NCBI RefSeq assembly: GCF_009932725.1
Contig: NZ_BLJU01000002.1
Coordinates: forward strand, 124,001-188,000
Reading direction: 5' to 3'
Length of the DNA stretch: 64,000 bases
DNA from: Pseudomonas yangonensis
Lineage (GTDB): Bacteria > Pseudomonadota > Gammaproteobacteria > Pseudomonadales > Pseudomonadaceae
Shown: positions 55,837 through 64,000 of the stretch, one piece after another
Position numbering within the stretch: the stretch's first letter is position 1
Layout of the letters: every line of letters begins with the position of its first letter
The notes under the pieces: model-generated
Databases searched by the model: none
What the model saw: only the letters and a program-made list of their open reading frames with translations
Told to the model about the DNA's origin: nothing
Program-made: the position numbers and the translations under genes

Positions 55837-56616
55837 ATGAGCAATATGAACGTCGAGCGCGTGCTCAGCGTCCACCACTGGAACGATACGCTGTTCAGCT
55901 TCAAGTGCACCCGTGATCCGGGGTTGCGCTTCGAGAATGGCCAGTTCGTGATGATCGGCCTGCAGCAGGACAATGGCCGCCCGCTGATGCGCGCGTACTC
56001 CATCGCCAGCCCGAACTGGGAAGAGCATCTGGAGTTCTTCAGCATCAAGGTGCCGGACGGCCCGCTGACCTCGCAGCTGCAGCACCTGAAGGAAGGCGAC
56101 GAGATCATCATCAGCAAGAAGCCCACCGGCACCCTGGTGCTCGATGACCTCAACCCCGGCAAGCACCTGTACCTGCTGTCCACCGGTACCGGCCTGGCAC
56201 CGTTTATGAGCGTGATCCAGGACCCGGAAACCTATGAGCGTTTCGAGAAGGTGATTCTGGTGCACGGCGTGCGTTATGTGAACGAAGTCGCCTACCGCGA
56301 GTTCATCACCGAGCACCTGCCGCGCAACGAGTTCTTCGGCGATGCGCTGAAGGAAAAGCTGATCTACTACCCGACCGTGACCCGCGAACCGTTCGAGAAT
56401 CAGGGCCGTCTGACCGACCTGATGCGCAGCGGCAAGCTGTTTGCCGACATCGGCCTGCCACCGATCAACCCGCAGGACGACCGCGCCATGATCTGTGGCA
56501 GCCCGAGCATGCTCGATGAGACCAGCGAAGTGCTCGACAGCTTCGGCCTGAAGATTTCCCCACGTATGCGTGAGCCGGGGGATTACCTGATCGAGCGTGC
56601 CTTCGTCGAGAAATAA
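55837..56616 (+). CDS. fpr: Ferredoxin-NADP+ reductase Fpr
   Basis: The 259-residue flavoprotein starts at 55837 behind GAGGAA. FAD binding is shown by RAYSIASP and GTLVLDDL, NADP binding by LLSTGTGLAPFMS and the C-terminal ICGSPSML. The C-terminal YLIERAFVEK is typical of bacterial subclass I enzymes. It exchanges electrons between NADPH and ferredoxin/flavodoxin, including for iron mobilisation by Bfd/BfrB. Its likely activator is the divergent finR. Confidence 0.96.
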   Translation: MSNMNVERVLSVHHWNDTLFSFKCTRDPGLRFENGQFVMIGLQQDNGRPLMRAYSIASPNWEEHLEFFSIKVPDGPLTSQLQHLKEGDEIIISKKPTGTLVLDDLNPGKHLYLLSTGTGLAPFMSVIQDPETYERFEKVILVHGVRYVNEVAYREFITEHLPRNEFFGDALKEKLIYYPTVTREPFENQGRLTDLMRSGKLFADIGLPPINPQDDRAMICGSPSMLDETSEVLDSFGLKISPRMREPGDYLIERAFVEK

Positions 56617-56631
56617 GCGCTGCGTTAAACG

Positions 56632-56662
56632 ACGAAGCCGCCCAATGGGCGGCTTTGTCGTT
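56632..56662 (+). terminator. Terminator after fpr
   Basis: ACGAAGCCGCCCA stem with GGCGGCTTTGTCGT partner around ATG, followed by TC. It lies 15 bp past the fpr stop; the T tract is short. Confidence 0.75.
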
Positions 56663-56674
56663 CATGGTGCTCTC

Positions 56675-56734
56675 GTAGCCCGGATGCAATCCGGGGAGGA
56701 GGTATTGCAATCTCCCGGATTGCATCCGGTCTAC
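56675..56734. repeat. REP doublet (REPIN-like), family B
   Basis: The left arm GTAGCCCGGATGCAATCCGG (56675-56694, continuing GG) matches the 46614 copy. The right arm CCCGGATTGCATCCGGTCTAC (56714-56734) is its complement except for one base (GGT instead of GGG). Spacer is about 18 bp and differs from that at 46614. Confidence 0.87.
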
Positions 56735-56750
56735 GAATGACTGCTGTGCC

Positions 56751-57305
56751 TTACAGACGCTTGGCGTCGATGATCAGCACCGGCTCGCGCGGTACGTTCT
56801 GGTGCATGCCGCGGTTGCCGGTGGGCACCTGGGCGATCTTGTCCACTACGTCCATGCCGCGGGTGACCTTGCCGAACACGGCGTAGCCGAAGTCGCGCGA
56901 GCTGTGGTCGAGGAAGGCGTTGTCCTTGTGGTTGATGAAGAACTGGCTGGTGGCCGAGTCGCGTACCTGGGTACGGGCCATGGCCAGGGTGCCGCGCACA
57001 TTGTGCAGGCCGTTGTCGGCCTCGTTCTTGATTGGCGCGTCGGTGTCCTTCTGGCGCATGTCGGTATCGAAACCGCCGCCCTGAATCATGAAACCCGGAA
57101 TCACCCGGTGGAACTGGGTGCCGTTGTAGAAACCGCTGTCGACGTACTTGAGAAAGTTCTGCGTGCTGACCGGTGCCTTGTCGGCGGCCAGCTCCACTTC
57201 CACTTCACCCATACTGGTGGTCAGCAGCACCTTGGGGTTTTCTGCGGCCAGCAGGCTGGACGACAGCAGCAGTGCGCCGGTGGCGAGAACGAGTTGCTTG
57301 AGCAT
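56751..57305 (-). CDS. ppiA: Periplasmic cyclophilin-type peptidyl-prolyl isomerase
   Basis: This 184-residue cyclophilin has a signal peptide ([18 protein letters not shown]). The active-site sequence [13 protein letters not shown] contains the catalytic Arg, and [24 protein letters not shown] includes the conserved Gln/Phe. It assists proline isomerisation in periplasmic folding. The next minus-strand gene upstream ends 5 bp before its start, so the two are probably co-transcribed. Confidence 0.92.
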   Translation of the reverse strand: MLKQLVLATGALLLSSSLLAAENPKVLLTTSMGEVEVELAADKAPVSTQNFLKYVDSGFYNGTQFHRVIPGFMIQGGGFDTDMRQKDTDAPIKNEADNGLHNVRGTLAMARTQVRDSATSQFFINHKDNAFLDHSSRDFGYAVFGKVTRGMDVVDKIAQVPTGNRGMHQNVPREPVLIIDAKRL

Positions 57306-57310
57306 GATGG

Positions 57311-58108
57311 TCAGTTTTCCTTGTTGGCAGCCTCGCCGAGGAAGGCGAGCAGGGCGCTATTAAAGCGTTCGGGTTGATCCAGTGGTGTGGCGTGGCGCGA
57401 ATTTTCGATCACCAGCAAGCGCGCGTTGGGCATTTCTGCTACGTATTCGCGCTTGCGTTCAACTGGCGTGTAGTCGCGGTCGGCTGTGATCACCAGGGTA
57501 GGACAGGTGATGCGCTTCAGCCGTTCCCGCACGCCCCAGCCGATGATGGCATCCAGGCTGGCCAGATAGGCGCGCTTGTCGTTCTGCGGCCAGCGTTCTT
57601 CGACCTTGCGCCGCAGTTCTGCCTGCTCGGGTCTGGGGAACAGCAGCTTGGCCAATGCCTTGGCGATGGTGTCCAGGCTGAGCAGGCGTGAGAGTGTCCA
57701 GCGTTTGCCGATCTCCAGCCAGTCGCGCGCGCTTCTGGCCTTGACTTCGGGGCCGCTGTTGACGATGGTCAGGCTGCGCAGCAGTTCGGGGCGGTCGACG
57801 CCGAGCTGAAAACCGATCATGCCGCCCATGGAGATGCCCACCAGATGTACGGGGGGCAGTTGCAGGTATTGGATCAGCGCGGCCACGTCATCGGCGAAGT
57901 CTGCGATGCGATAGGCGCCGCGTGGCTTGTCCGATCGGCCATGGCCGCGCACGTCGAGGGCGATCACCCGATAGTGCTGGGCGAGCACGGGAATCTGGTA
58001 TTCCCAGTCTCGCGTACTCGAGCCCAGGCCATGCACCAGCAGCAGCGGCTCGCCGCGGCCGTAATCCTCGTAGTGCAGCTGACAGCCGCGATTGTCGAAG
58101 TAGGGCAT
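57311..58108 (-). CDS. Cytoplasmic alpha/beta hydrolase
   Basis: This 265-residue protein has no leader. [14 protein letters not shown] is the oxyanion strand, GISMGGMIG the nucleophile elbow, and a candidate Asp (ADRDYTPV) and His (NSRHATPLD) complete the triad. It resembles the 3-oxoadipate-enol-lactonase/haloperoxidase branch, but no linked catabolic genes define the substrate. It precedes ppiA by 5 bp and follows the LysR gene by 10 bp, all on the minus strand. Confidence 0.88.
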   Translation of the reverse strand: MPYFDNRGCQLHYEDYGRGEPLLLVHGLGSSTRDWEYQIPVLAQHYRVIALDVRGHGRSDKPRGAYRIADFADDVAALIQYLQLPPVHLVGISMGGMIGFQLGVDRPELLRSLTIVNSGPEVKARSARDWLEIGKRWTLSRLLSLDTIAKALAKLLFPRPEQAELRRKVEERWPQNDKRAYLASLDAIIGWGVRERLKRITCPTLVITADRDYTPVERKREYVAEMPNARLLVIENSRHATPLDQPERFNSALLAFLGEAANKEN

Positions 58109-58118
58109 GCGGAGGTTC

Positions 58119-59048
58119 TCAGCGATTCGACTGCGGGGCGGCGAAGGCGGCGTCCAGTGGGGCCGCGTCGAAATTCTTGATCAGCTCGATGAGAATCTGC
58201 GTGGCCGGGCCGAGCACGCGTTCCTTGTTGCTGTAAAGGAAGAAGCGTGGCTTGCGGATGCCGCCCTGAGCCAGCGGCAGCGGTTTCAGCAGGCCTTCCT
58301 GCATCTCCCTGGCGATCAGGTGACGCGGCAGCCAGGCGAAGCCCAGGCCGCTGCTGACGAAGGTGCGGGCGGTGGGCAGGCTGCCGACCGTCCAGCGTTG
58401 CTCCGCGCCCAGCCAGCCTGCATCACGCGGTTGCAGACGGCCGCTGTCACGAGTGACCACCTGCATCTGGCCTTCCAGATCCTGGAAGCTCAGCTCGCGC
58501 TGCATGCGGTGTAGCGGGTGCTCCGGATTGGCGACGGCGACGAATTCCACTTCGTTCAGCTCGATACCCAGGTGACCGGTGATGTTCAGTGCACTGATGG
58601 CCAGGTCGGCGGTGCCTTCGAGCAGTACCTCCTCGACTCCGGACAGCACTTCCTCGCGCAGGCGTACGCGGCAACCGCGGCTCTGCGGCATGAAGGCGGT
58701 CAGGGCGCGAACGAGATTGGCGGTGGGGTAGGCGGCGTCCACCACAAGGCGTACTTCGGCTTCCCAACCCTGCTCCATGTGGTGGGCCAGATCTTCCAGC
58801 TGGCTGGCCTGCTTGACCAGTTGCCGCGAGCGGCGCAGCAACACGTCACCGGCCTCGGTGAGTACGGCCTTGCGTCCGTCGATGCGCAGCAGCGGTACAC
58901 CGAGCTGTTCCTGCATGCGCGCCACGGTATAGCTGACCGAGGACTGCGAGCGGTGCAGCACTTCGGCGGCCTGGGCGAAGCCGCCCTGATCCACCACGGC
59001 TTGTAGCGTGCGCCATTGATCCAGGGTTACGCGAGGAGCTTTCATCAC
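58119..59048 (-). CDS. LysR-family transcriptional regulator
   Basis: This 309-residue protein has a LysR HTH (VTLDQWRTLQAVVDQGGFAQAAEVLHRSQSSVS) and an effector domain with the VVTRDSG-type ligand pocket. In P. aeruginosa the similarly arranged PA0784 lies next to azoR1. It reads away from the small periplasmic gene and azoR and probably regulates them or its own downstream genes. The target is inferred from position. Confidence 0.87.
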   Translation of the reverse strand: MMKAPRVTLDQWRTLQAVVDQGGFAQAAEVLHRSQSSVSYTVARMQEQLGVPLLRIDGRKAVLTEAGDVLLRRSRQLVKQASQLEDLAHHMEQGWEAEVRLVVDAAYPTANLVRALTAFMPQSRGCRVRLREEVLSGVEEVLLEGTADLAISALNITGHLGIELNEVEFVAVANPEHPLHRMQRELSFQDLEGQMQVVTRDSGRLQPRDAGWLGAEQRWTVGSLPTARTFVSSGLGFAWLPRHLIAREMQEGLLKPLPLAQGGIRKPRFFLYSNKERVLGPATQILIELIKNFDAAPLDAAFAAPQSNR

Positions 59049-59103
59049 ATCATCCTGTCTGAGTCGGCCTGTTACACTGGCTCTTCAACGTTGGAGAGCA
59101 CCG

Positions 59104-59418
59104 ATGAAAAAAATAATCTGCTTGCTGTTCGCCTTTGTGCCGCTTGCCGCCCATGCCTACCCCATCGAAGTGGAAAAACAGCTCAACGGCGCAGAGATCT
59201 CGGCCACCACCCAGGATATCGACCACAACATGGCGGCGTTGATGCTCTACAACTACGGCCAGAGCGAGGCCGAATGCAGTGCGGTGTTCCGTAACGGCCC
59301 CGAGGCGCCGCGCACCCGTCGTACCGTCCTGGCCCCGGGTGCCAGCAACAACATGACGGTCAAGTTCAGCCGTAGCGTGATTCGCCTGCGCATCAGCCTG
59401 ACCTGCGGCCTGAAGTGA
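59104..59418 (+). CDS. Small secreted protein of unknown function
   Basis: This 104-residue protein has a signal peptide (KKIICLLFAFVPLAAHAYP, cleavage about residue 19). The mature chain has two cysteines (SEAECSAVF and SLTCGLK) that could form a disulfide, and ends in a basic region. In Pseudomonas such genes have sometimes been mis-labelled as phosphoglycerate kinase; nothing here supports that. GGAGAGC precedes the ATG. Confidence 0.8.
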   Translation: MKKIICLLFAFVPLAAHAYPIEVEKQLNGAEISATTQDIDHNMAALMLYNYGQSEAECSAVFRNGPEAPRTRRTVLAPGASNNMTVKFSRSVIRLRISLTCGLK

Positions 59419-59554
59419 TGAAAAGCCTAGACGTGGTTTGTAGATAAATCAAATTAATCGATATATGTAAGCGGATATTTACGCTTTTTAATCGAATGCT
59501 GCATCTCTACTCTGTGCTCTATCGACTCTCAACCCACTCGATGGAGCCTCAGAC

Positions 59555-60154
59555 ATGTCCCGTGTTCTCGTAATCGAAAGCAGCGCCCGCCAGCAAGGTT
59601 CGGTCTCCCGCGAGCTGACTCAGCAATTCATCGCCAAGTGGCAGGCTGCGCATCCGGCTGACCATGTTCAGGTTCGCGACCTGGCGGCCGAGCCGGTGCC
59701 GCACCTCGACGCCACGCTACTGGGTGGCTGGATGACTCCGAGCGAACAGCAGAGTGAGGCGGAAAAAGCCGCGCTGGCGCGTTCCAATCAACTGACCGAC
59801 GAACTGCTGGCCGCCGATGTGCTAGTGCTGGCGGCGCCGATGTACAACTTCGCCATTCCCAGCACCCTGAAGGCCTGGCTGGACCATGTGCTGCGCGCTG
59901 GCGTTACCTTCAAGTACACCGAAACCGGCCCGCAGGGGCTGCTGACCGGCAAGCGCGCTTTCGTGCTGACCGCTCGCGGCGGCATCTACGCCGGTAGCGG
60001 CCTGGATCACCAGGAGCCCTACCTGCGTCAGGCGCTGGCCTTTATCGGTATTCACGACGTGCAGTTCATCCACGCCGAAGGCCTCAACCTGGGGGCCGAG
60101 TTCAGCGAAAAGGGTCTGGCTCAGGCCAAGGCCAAGCTGGCAGAGGTGGCCTGA
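59555..60154 (+). CDS. azoR: FMN-dependent NADH azoreductase AzoR
   Basis: This 199-residue flavodoxin-like protein starts MSRVLVIESSARQQGSVSR (phosphate-binding loop). APMYNFAIPSTLKAWLDHV and LTARGGIYAG are family hallmarks for FMN binding. Such enzymes reduce quinones and azo dyes with NAD(P)H. The upstream DNA has TTAATCGA direct repeats (59454 and 59488), possible LysR sites. A terminator follows. Confidence 0.93.
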   Translation: MSRVLVIESSARQQGSVSRELTQQFIAKWQAAHPADHVQVRDLAAEPVPHLDATLLGGWMTPSEQQSEAEKAALARSNQLTDELLAADVLVLAAPMYNFAIPSTLKAWLDHVLRAGVTFKYTETGPQGLLTGKRAFVLTARGGIYAGSGLDHQEPYLRQALAFIGIHDVQFIHAEGLNLGAEFSEKGLAQAKAKLAEVA

Positions 60155-60197
60155 TACCGATCCTGCTCTCCTGAGCGCCCGCTAGCGGGTGCGCTAT

Positions 60198-60232
60198 GCC
60201 GGTCGCTTCGCATGGAAGTGGCCGGCTTTTTT
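60198..60232 (+). terminator. Terminator after azoR
   Basis: GCCGGTCGCTTC pairs with GGAAGTGGCCGGC (with a G-U) around a short loop and is followed by six T. Confidence 0.85.
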
Positions 60233-60317
60233 ATTTGGCCGACCAGCAGACACTGAAGCACGGATTGTCCGCGGCAGGGGAACGCGCTAAGGTCGCCGCC
60301 TTCCTTCGGAGGTGGCT

Positions 60318-61190
60318 GTGCGATATCTGCTGATAGTGACCGTGCTGTGGGCTTTTTCCTTCAGCCTGATCGGTGAATACCTGGCCGGCAGGGTGGACAG
60401 TTACTTCGCGGTGCTGACGCGTATCGTCATCGCCGGCCTGCTGTTCGTACCGCTGACCCGCTGGCGCGGCCACGCCCCGGCGTTCGTGCGCGGCATGCTG
60501 CTGATCGGCGCGTTGCAGTTCGGCATCACCTACGTCTGCCTGTACCTGAGCTTCTCGGTACTGACAGTGCCGGAAGTCCTGCTGTTCACCATCCTTACGC
60601 CACTGCACGTGACGTTGATCGAGGATGCGCTGAACCGCAGGTTCAACCCCTGGGCACTGGCCGCTGCACTGGTGGCGGTGTTGGGCGCCGGGATCATCCG
60701 CTACGACGGTATCAGCAGCGGCTTCTTACTCGGTTTTCTGTTGCTGCAGGTAGCCAACTTCACCTTCGCTGCCGGACAGGTGCTGTACAAGCATCTGCTG
60801 CTCAGGCACCCCTCGAGCGAGCCGCAATACAAGCGTTTCGGTTTCTTCTACCTGGGCGCGCTGCTGATTGCGTTGCCGGCCTTCCTGCTGCTGGGCAACG
60901 GCGAGCGTCTGCCAAGCTCTGCGCTGCAATGGGGCGTGCTGGTGTGGCTCGGCGTGATCGCATCGGGTCTCGGCCTGTACTGGTGGAACAAGGGCGCCAG
61001 CCTGGTCGATGGCGGTACGCTGGCGGTGATGAACAATGCGCTGGTGCCTGCCGGTCTGCTGGTCAACCTGCTGATCTGGAACCACGACGCCGATCTGCTG
61101 CGCCTGGCTCTGGGCGGAGCGGTGATCGCCGCGTCCCTGCCGCTGGCCAACCTGGGCGGTAAAGGTCGTAGGCCGGCCGAGGCGCATTGA
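60318..61190 (+). CDS. DMT-superfamily (EamA) carboxylate/amine transporter
   Basis: This 290-residue protein starts at GTG 60318 (VRYLLIVTVLWAFSFSLIGEYL); GGAGG five bases upstream favours it over the GTG at 60312. It has ten transmembrane helices in two EamA repeats. The last base of its stop is the first base of the next gene (TGATG), so both are coupled. The P. aeruginosa counterpart lies between azoR1 and rarD. The substrate is unknown. Confidence 0.88.
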   Translation: MRYLLIVTVLWAFSFSLIGEYLAGRVDSYFAVLTRIVIAGLLFVPLTRWRGHAPAFVRGMLLIGALQFGITYVCLYLSFSVLTVPEVLLFTILTPLHVTLIEDALNRRFNPWALAAALVAVLGAGIIRYDGISSGFLLGFLLLQVANFTFAAGQVLYKHLLLRHPSSEPQYKRFGFFYLGALLIALPAFLLLGNGERLPSSALQWGVLVWLGVIASGLGLYWWNKGASLVDGGTLAVMNNALVPAGLLVNLLIWNHDADLLRLALGGAVIAASLPLANLGGKGRRPAEAH

Positions 61191-62083
61191 TGGGGCTGTC
61201 AGGGCGTGGTGTTGCGTTGTCCATTGGCGCTTCGATGCTGTTCGCCTTGCTGCCGGGCTATGTGCAGTGGCTGAGCCCGCTCGATGGTGTGCAGATATTC
61301 GCGCAGCGCGTGCTCTGGTCGATTCCTCTGGTCCTGCTGTTGGTGGTGCTGGCGCGACAGACCGCTTCGCTGCGCGAGACCTTTGCCCGCCTGCGACGCG
61401 AGCCGTTGTTGCTGGCCGCCTGCCCGCTGGCGGCAACGCTGATCGGAGTGCAGTGGGGGTTGTTTCTTTGGGCGCCACTGGCCGGGCACATGCTGGAAGT
61501 GTCGATGGGCTATTTTCTCCTGCCGCTCGCGTTGGTACTGACCGGGCGATTGTTTTATGGCGAGCGGTTGCGTCCATTGCAGCGGTTGGCCGTAGCTTGC
61601 GCCATGCTCGGCGTGTTGCACGAACTCTGGCGTACCCAGGCGTTCTCCTGGCTTACCCTGGTCACCGCCTTGGGCTATCCGCCGTACATGATGCTGCGCC
61701 GATGGATGCGCCTGGATGCGCTATCGGGCTTCGTATTGGAAATGCTGATGCTGGCGCCGTTGGCGATCTGGCTGATCGTCGCCCACGGCCCTGTCGGCGC
61801 GTTCGCCGATCGCCCGCTGCTATGGTTGCTGGTGCCGGTGATGGCCCTGATCGGCACCTTGGCGTTTGCCGCATACATGGCCTCGAGCAGACTGCTGCCT
61901 CTCGGGCTTTTCGGCATTCTCAGCTATGTCGAGCCGGTGCTCCTGTTCGGCGTGGCGCTACTGGTGCTGGGCGAGACCTTCGATGCGGGACAATGGCTGA
62001 CCTACCTGCCGATCTGGGCGGCAGTGCTGTTGGTCGGTTGGGATAGTGCCCGTCTGCTGCGCAAGCAGCAGCTCGGACGCTGA
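61190..62083 (+). CDS. rarD: EamA transporter RarD
   Basis: This 297-residue protein has the RarD start GVALSIGASMLFALLPGYVQWLSPLDG and SYVEPVLLFGVALLVLGE near the end. RarD-type permeases were linked to chloramphenicol resistance; the natural substrate is uncertain. Its stop abuts the converging dihydrofolate-reductase-family gene with no intergenic space (TGATCA). Confidence 0.88.
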   Translation: MGLSGRGVALSIGASMLFALLPGYVQWLSPLDGVQIFAQRVLWSIPLVLLLVVLARQTASLRETFARLRREPLLLAACPLAATLIGVQWGLFLWAPLAGHMLEVSMGYFLLPLALVLTGRLFYGERLRPLQRLAVACAMLGVLHELWRTQAFSWLTLVTALGYPPYMMLRRWMRLDALSGFVLEMLMLAPLAIWLIVAHGPVGAFADRPLLWLLVPVMALIGTLAFAAYMASSRLLPLGLFGILSYVEPVLLFGVALLVLGETFDAGQWLTYLPIWAAVLLVGWDSARLLRKQQLGR

Positions 62084-62662
62084 TCAGGCGGCAGTGCTGC
62101 GTGCTGCGGGAATCTGAGAGGACTGGCTGGCCTGCTTCTGCACCTGGTAATGCACCTGCAGGGTGCCACTGTTGAAGCGTCGCTGCTCGCTCAGCGTCAG
62201 GCTGCGCTCCATACCGGTGGCCAGTAGCGGAACGCCGGCGCCAAGCAGATGCGGCACGAGGTTGATCATTACTTCGTCGATCAGCCCGGCGGTGTAGCAG
62301 TTGCCGGCCAGCAGGCTGCCGCCGACCAGCCAGATGCGCTGGAATCCCGCTTCATTCAACGCCGCGACTGCCTGGGCTGGGGTGCAATGAGTCAGCTGAA
62401 CTTCATCCGTCGCACGCGGCAGGGCCAGGCGAGTCAGCACCACACAGGGCTTGCCGGGGTATGGCCAGGGACCGCCGCGCTGCAGTAGCGCTTCGTAGGT
62501 GACCCGACCCATCAGCAGGGCATCGATACCTGAGTAAAAGTACTGGAAGCTGTACTCCTCGTCGGCCTGACGCAACGAATCGAACCAGTCGATGCGGCCA
62601 TCGGGACGCGCGATGTAGCCATCGAGACTGGAGGTGACGTGGTAGATCAGGGACGGGTTCAT
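62084..62662 (-). CDS. RibD/dihydrofolate-reductase-fold protein
   Basis: This 192-residue protein starts at 62662 (MNPSLIYHVTSSLDGYIA); an ATG one codon earlier (62665) is also possible, but GAGG spacing favours 62662. YHVTSSLDGYIARPDGRIDW and FYSGIDALLMGRVTYE are the reductase-fold signatures, and IWLVGGSLLAGN binds NADPH. Such proteins are often related to YyaP/YwjB; the substrate is unknown. A stand-alone RibD-C-type domain is likely. Confidence 0.87.
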   Translation of the reverse strand: MNPSLIYHVTSSLDGYIARPDGRIDWFDSLRQADEEYSFQYFYSGIDALLMGRVTYEALLQRGGPWPYPGKPCVVLTRLALPRATDEVQLTHCTPAQAVAALNEAGFQRIWLVGGSLLAGNCYTAGLIDEVMINLVPHLLGAGVPLLATGMERSLTLSEQRRFNSGTLQVHYQVQKQASQSSQIPAARSTAA

Positions 62663-62747
62663 CATGCACCTCGAAGGGCTATCTGAGAGTTGGATTGGCG
62701 CGGCTGAAACAAGTTCGTCGTGCGCCGCACCGCTTGTCGGAAGCCGC

Positions 62748-63158
62748 TCAGTCCAGAACGTTGCGCAGGATTTCGTAGACGATGCCGGTCGCGATGGCGA
62801 CCAGTACAACGTCGCGGCCGATCTGCTTCCACTCGTAGCCCTCGTAGTGGGGCAGGCGTGATACCAGGCGGCTGTCGAAGTTCTTGGCGATACCCGGAGG
62901 CAGTGGCTTGCCGCGTGCCAGGTTCTTGGCGATGCCCGGCGGCAGGGACGAGGTCGGGCCGATCAACTGGCGATTTTCGCCGAGGATGATGCGCACCTGG
63001 CCGATATCCACGCTCGGGCCGCGCAAGTCGATCTGCACGCCGCCATCATGCTGATGGCCCGGTTTGCCTTTGCCGGGCGGCGGGCTGGCCAGAGCCGGCG
63101 ATGCGGCCAGCAGGATGCACAGGCCGATGCTGAGGGTTGCCTGGGGTTTGGTGAGCAT
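62748..63158 (-). CDS. CigR/RcnB-like membrane protein
   Basis: This 136-residue protein has a signal peptide (SIGLCILLAASPALASPP). A Gly/Pro-rich part follows (PPPGKGKPGHQHDG), then two tandem PPGIAKNLARG-type repeats, then LPHYEGYEWKQIGRDVVLVAIATGIVYEILRNVLD, ending in a transmembrane helix. The repeats and C-terminus resemble Salmonella CigR (anti-virulence regulator) family proteins. No type III secretion genes are near, so the family name does not imply that role. Confidence 0.8.
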   Translation of the reverse strand: MLTKPQATLSIGLCILLAASPALASPPPGKGKPGHQHDGGVQIDLRGPSVDIGQVRIILGENRQLIGPTSSLPPGIAKNLARGKPLPPGIAKNFDSRLVSRLPHYEGYEWKQIGRDVVLVAIATGIVYEILRNVLD

Positions 63159-63358
63159 GGCTCTGCACTCCTTGGTCAGTGATGCCTATTGGATATCAGG
63201 CGAGCCGTCTCGGTTCCTCCGCGCCGCTGCCGGATGGCGTCTGCAGGCGGCCGTCCGTCGGCGTGCGAATGTGTGGCTCGTGCAAAGAAATTCGGCCCCG
63301 GCGCCGGAAACCGTTAGGCTATGCACCGTTTTGTCGATCTTTCGAGGTAGTGCCCCCC

Positions 63359-64000
<642 letters not shown>

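Overview
The window is chromosomal DNA from a Pseudomonas. Protein families, gene order and motifs all match the genus: the minCDE-rluA block beside lpxL, the proS-oprD-slyX-dps-aspS-pmpR-ruvCAB-tolQRAB-pal-cpoB-queE-queC-tRNA-Lys run, the finR/fpr divergon, and the LysR-azoR-EamA-rarD block. The absence of pqs/mvfR genes between tRNA-Lys and nadA, and a REP family built on a CCCGGATGCAATCCGGG core, suggest a species outside P. aeruginosa, perhaps near P. mendocina/P. oleovorans. That species guess is inference. Nearly all of the window is dense, ordinary core genome. I see no prophage, insertion sequence, CRISPR array, secretion island or biosynthetic cluster.

Layout. 1-3070 (minus strand): a truncated methyltransferase, rluA and the division-site operon minC-minD-minE. 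3290-9383: lipid A acyltransferase, patatin, pirin, an MlaA-like protein translationally coupled to a secreted alpha/beta hydrolase, and two small membrane proteins. 9481-12402: a dehydrogenase, an MFS exporter, an unknown protein and YnfA. 12559-14616: a phosphate/pyrophosphate-type porin facing a secreted inorganic pyrophosphatase. 14712-24347: an acyltransferase-like protein, putP, a small DNA-binding protein, a lipoprotein hydrolase, a large PBP-like protein, and a methyltransferase/glyoxalase/aldo-keto reductase cluster. 24393-32723: a lipoprotein, proS, a thioesterase, oprD, HIT, slyX, a membrane-linked cold-shock protein, a diguanylate cyclase and dps.

33151-46563 is a largely co-oriented housekeeping run: aspS, pmpR, ruvC, ruvA, ruvB, ybgC, the Tol-Pal envelope system, two queuosine genes, tRNA-Lys and nadA. 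46689-64000 is more mixed: a LOG-family protein, a beta-CASP nuclease, a ribbon-helix-helix gene broken by an in-frame TGA, a QSregVF-type secreted protein, a FadL-type porin, a DTW protein, DMT transporters, the ErdR-type regulator, finR/fpr, a periplasmic cyclophilin, azoR with its likely LysR neighbour, rarD, a CigR-like protein, and the 5' part of a DEAD-box helicase.

I did not find a clear undescribed multi-gene system. The items most worth a second look are: (i) a 141-bp near-palindrome inserted between ruvA and ruvB; (ii) two CATCGA-type operators 41 bp apart upstream of the pirin gene; (iii) the porin plus secreted pyrophosphatase pair; (iv) the nonsense-interrupted ribbon-helix-helix gene; (v) a PBP-like protein that seems to lack the second catalytic glutamate of its glycosyltransferase domain. 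Families were assigned from motifs and memory of homologues; no database search was run.
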